Under the pieces are notes generated by a model that had not been told where the DNA came from, did not search any database, and was given only the letters and a program-made list of their open reading frames with translations. From Strix aluco (taxonomy: Eukaryota; Chordata; Aves; Strigiformes; Strigidae): a stretch of DNA of 64,000 bases. The position numbers were made by a program, and so were the translations under genes. This document shows, piece after piece, positions 21,681 through 64,000 of this stretch. Each line of letters begins with the position of its first letter. Within the stretch, counting starts at the first letter, position 1. The stretch lies in the NCBI RefSeq assembly GCF_031877795.1, contig NC_133931.1:134268621-134332620 (forward strand), given 5' to 3'.

Positions 21681-23587
21681 TGTGATTAAAAAAACCCCTT
21701 TATTCAGCCTGAAATCCTAGAAAGGCACGTACATATTGATTCCCTTTTATGAATGGAGGGTTGCACAAACTCATTAACCAAAGTACTATTAACAGTTCTT
21801 GGCAGATGTTATCTCTCTCCTTAGCACACCACCTCTGTAACTGACACATGGCATGGGGGTTATTACAATATGAAATTACACGATATTGGTGTGTTTGCAT
21901 TTTAAAAACATTTTCAGAATGTGTATTCAGAGCATCAGCCTGAGGCATCACTTCCAAGAGCTAGTCAGGTTTTGTTCATAGAGATCTTTGTGAGTGGTGA
22001 GAGGGAATAGTTCAAGTGGAGTAGGTTTTAAATAACAGAACAGTTCCCAGAAGATCAGGCTATCAGCTATTTGGATGCTTGATTGAAAGAAACTATGGAA
22101 ACACTGAAACTTAAAATGCAAGTGGGAAATTGAAAACATTTTTAAAATACACCAGTCAGGCACTTGGAAATCCATGAGGTATCATTCTGCAATGATGCTG
22201 AGCTCTCAAAATGCCAGCTTCCTTTGCAAAATGACTTAAGAGAACTATCAAAAGGTGAGGAGAAACCTAGGCACAGAGCTGCTAACAGCTAAGATTTGGC
22301 AATCAGCATCCCACAGCGGCAGTAAATGGCAAAATGAGCTCTATTTTCTTCCCATTCAGAATCAGTGTATGTAAACTGAATATTGCTCAGGAGAACAGGA
22401 AGTCCTGATACTTATTTTTGGTTTAAAAAAAACCAAACCAAAACAGTAAACTTCAGTGGCTTAGTTGAAGGGACATTTCTATCTATTACCAGAGCTCAGA
22501 CTGAAATGTCTTTCACAGCTCTAGGGGAAGAAGATGGTGGTCCTCTGTATGAAACTTCAGAAAAACTGGGATTTGTTCAAAAACTATCTGGCAGCTGGTA
22601 GGTGCCAACAGTTCACTGGAGCAACAGGTAATGAGAAAACCTCCTCTATGATGTTTTTACGAATACTTTCTGATTTCATGTATACAGATAGCACAATGTA
22701 CAGCAAATTCCTCCTCTTATTAGTTCCTATTTCACGATTCAGCATGGCTAAAAGCATTGTCAAATTTCTCTAAGGGACTCGGGGACAAAATTTCCTCGTG
22801 TTACTGAAGGCCATCTCAAAACAGGGGCATAAAAGTCTTACAGACACAGAAATCATTCAGTAGCTGGGTACACCGCTTCATGAGTGTAAGTGATGAAGTC
22901 ACACCAGAAGAGTTTGTACATGACTCCTCGCTACAAAGGCTTGCCACAGAGAAACCAGAATTATTCTGCATCTGGTTGACAGTTAACAAGACATGCGGCC
23001 TTGCCTCTGCTGTTAGTAGCCAAGCCCTGGTTTAGGTTGTCCCCTCCTTCCTCACTACTAGCTAGTCATTGTAACAGACTGACGCAAACACAAGGCGAAG
23101 AAGAAAAAAACAGTTCTGCTTTTTCTTCTGTATGCAGCCAAATAATATGTATGTAAACAATGTTTAAAACCAGAAGATACCACTCACAAGTGATGAAGTG
23201 CTGACTTCTTTCCTAGAGACACTCAGCAGCTATTAGAGTCTTGTTCCCACAAAGGAAATCTCATAGTTCAGTTGACTACATCGACAAACTGCAGAATTCT
23301 GGGTTTGCATCATTCAACAAATCTGTGAGCCCAGTCAAGAATCAAAGGCTGTGAGGTCTGTGCATGAGGTAGCAAAAAAATATAGAAATATACGTATGTT
23401 TTAATGACTACAAAATAGTTGTTTTGAAGCTCGCCAAAATTCAGGACTGTATTACAAATCTTTTAAAATAATGCTTCTGGATATTCCTTTCCTTTAAATA
23501 AACTCTGTAATTGCCTTCAACCCTCTTCTATTTTCAAGTCTCATACATCCATGCAGCATTGCAATTTAATTGATATACTTCTTTTCT
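21681..23587 (-). other. Predicted 3'UTR of VWDE
   Basis: From the stop at 23588 the first canonical AATAAA on the minus strand that I can find is at 21699-21704, giving a 3'UTR of about 1.9 kb. A shorter UTR using a variant signal is possible. Confidence 0.45.
21699..21704 (-). terminator. Candidate polyadenylation signal of VWDE
   Basis: AATAAA on the minus strand followed by a T-rich stretch (GGGGTTTTTTTAAT). It is the first canonical hexamer downstream of the stop codon, so it is the likeliest end of the transcript. Confidence 0.5.
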
Positions 23588-63716
<40,129 letters not shown>

Positions 63717-64000
63717 GGCCCCGCTCCGCTCCGCTCCCCTCTGCCGCCCCGCTCGCCCCGCGGCCGCCGGGCTCCGTGCCGCTGCTCCCGGGCCGGGCGG
63801 CGGCTCTCCGCTCTTCTGGCGGCTGCGAGCGCCCAGCCCGCGGCCCAGTGCAGCCCCTCCCTCGGGGGGTGCTCGGCGGGGCCGGCCCTCCGCCCGCCTC
63901 CCTGGCGGGCCCCGGCCCCCGGCTCGGCCCCGACGGGGGTCGCCGGGGACGGGGGGGTGCGGGGCCCGCGCCCGGCGGCTGTGGCGTGTGGCCGGGCGCG

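Overview
This is a vertebrate nuclear window, almost certainly from a bird. It has small spliced exons with GT-AG introns, two CpG-island promoters, AT-rich introns and two CR1 LINE fragments of the avian type, ending in the ATTCTGTGATTCT-like 3' octamer. A TG...CA solo retroviral LTR with a perfect 5-bp target duplication is also present. There are no operons, bacterial genes or CRISPR arrays.

Two genes fill the window and point towards each other. On the minus strand, about 23.6-63.7 kb (with 3'UTR perhaps to 21.7 kb), is a complete VWDE gene (von Willebrand factor D and EGF domains). I could chain 31 coding exons with consistent splice phase from the signal-peptide ATG at 63716 to a stop at 23588, giving a predicted 1849-residue secreted protein. 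In order it has a signal peptide, an N-terminal cysteine-rich region, a VWD domain (exons 9-11), a long exon 12 with two furin-like sites and a first EGF, a middle region (exons 13-17), EGF and calcium-binding EGF modules (exons 18-19), a Ser/Thr-rich linker (exon 21), and nine consecutive single-exon EGF modules. The gene ends with a six-codon terminal exon.

On the plus strand, 8323-16929, is a compact five-exon gene encoding a predicted 212-residue secreted protein. It is a signal peptide followed by five EGF modules and a short basic tail. Its EGF exons have the same size (96 nt), phase (1-1) and cysteine pattern as the VWDE array next door, and its last EGF resembles the last EGF of VWDE. 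I read it as an EGF-only relative of VWDE, probably derived from the 3' part of that gene. I do not recognise a named orthologue, and it is the most interesting object here.

Layout: 1-7.8 kb is AT-rich intergenic sequence with nothing recognisable. 7.8-8.8 kb is a CpG island and exon 1 of the EGF gene. 8.8-17.27 kb holds the rest of that gene, with CR1 copies in introns 2 and 4. 17.3-21.7 kb is the tail-to-tail spacer, with a CTCF-like motif at 19.1 kb and the solo LTR at 20.29-21.06 kb. 21.7-63.7 kb is VWDE, and 63.4-64.0 kb is its CpG-island promoter.

All gene models were built by eye from splice signals, phase and domain patterns. UTR ends and regulatory sites are less certain than coding exons.
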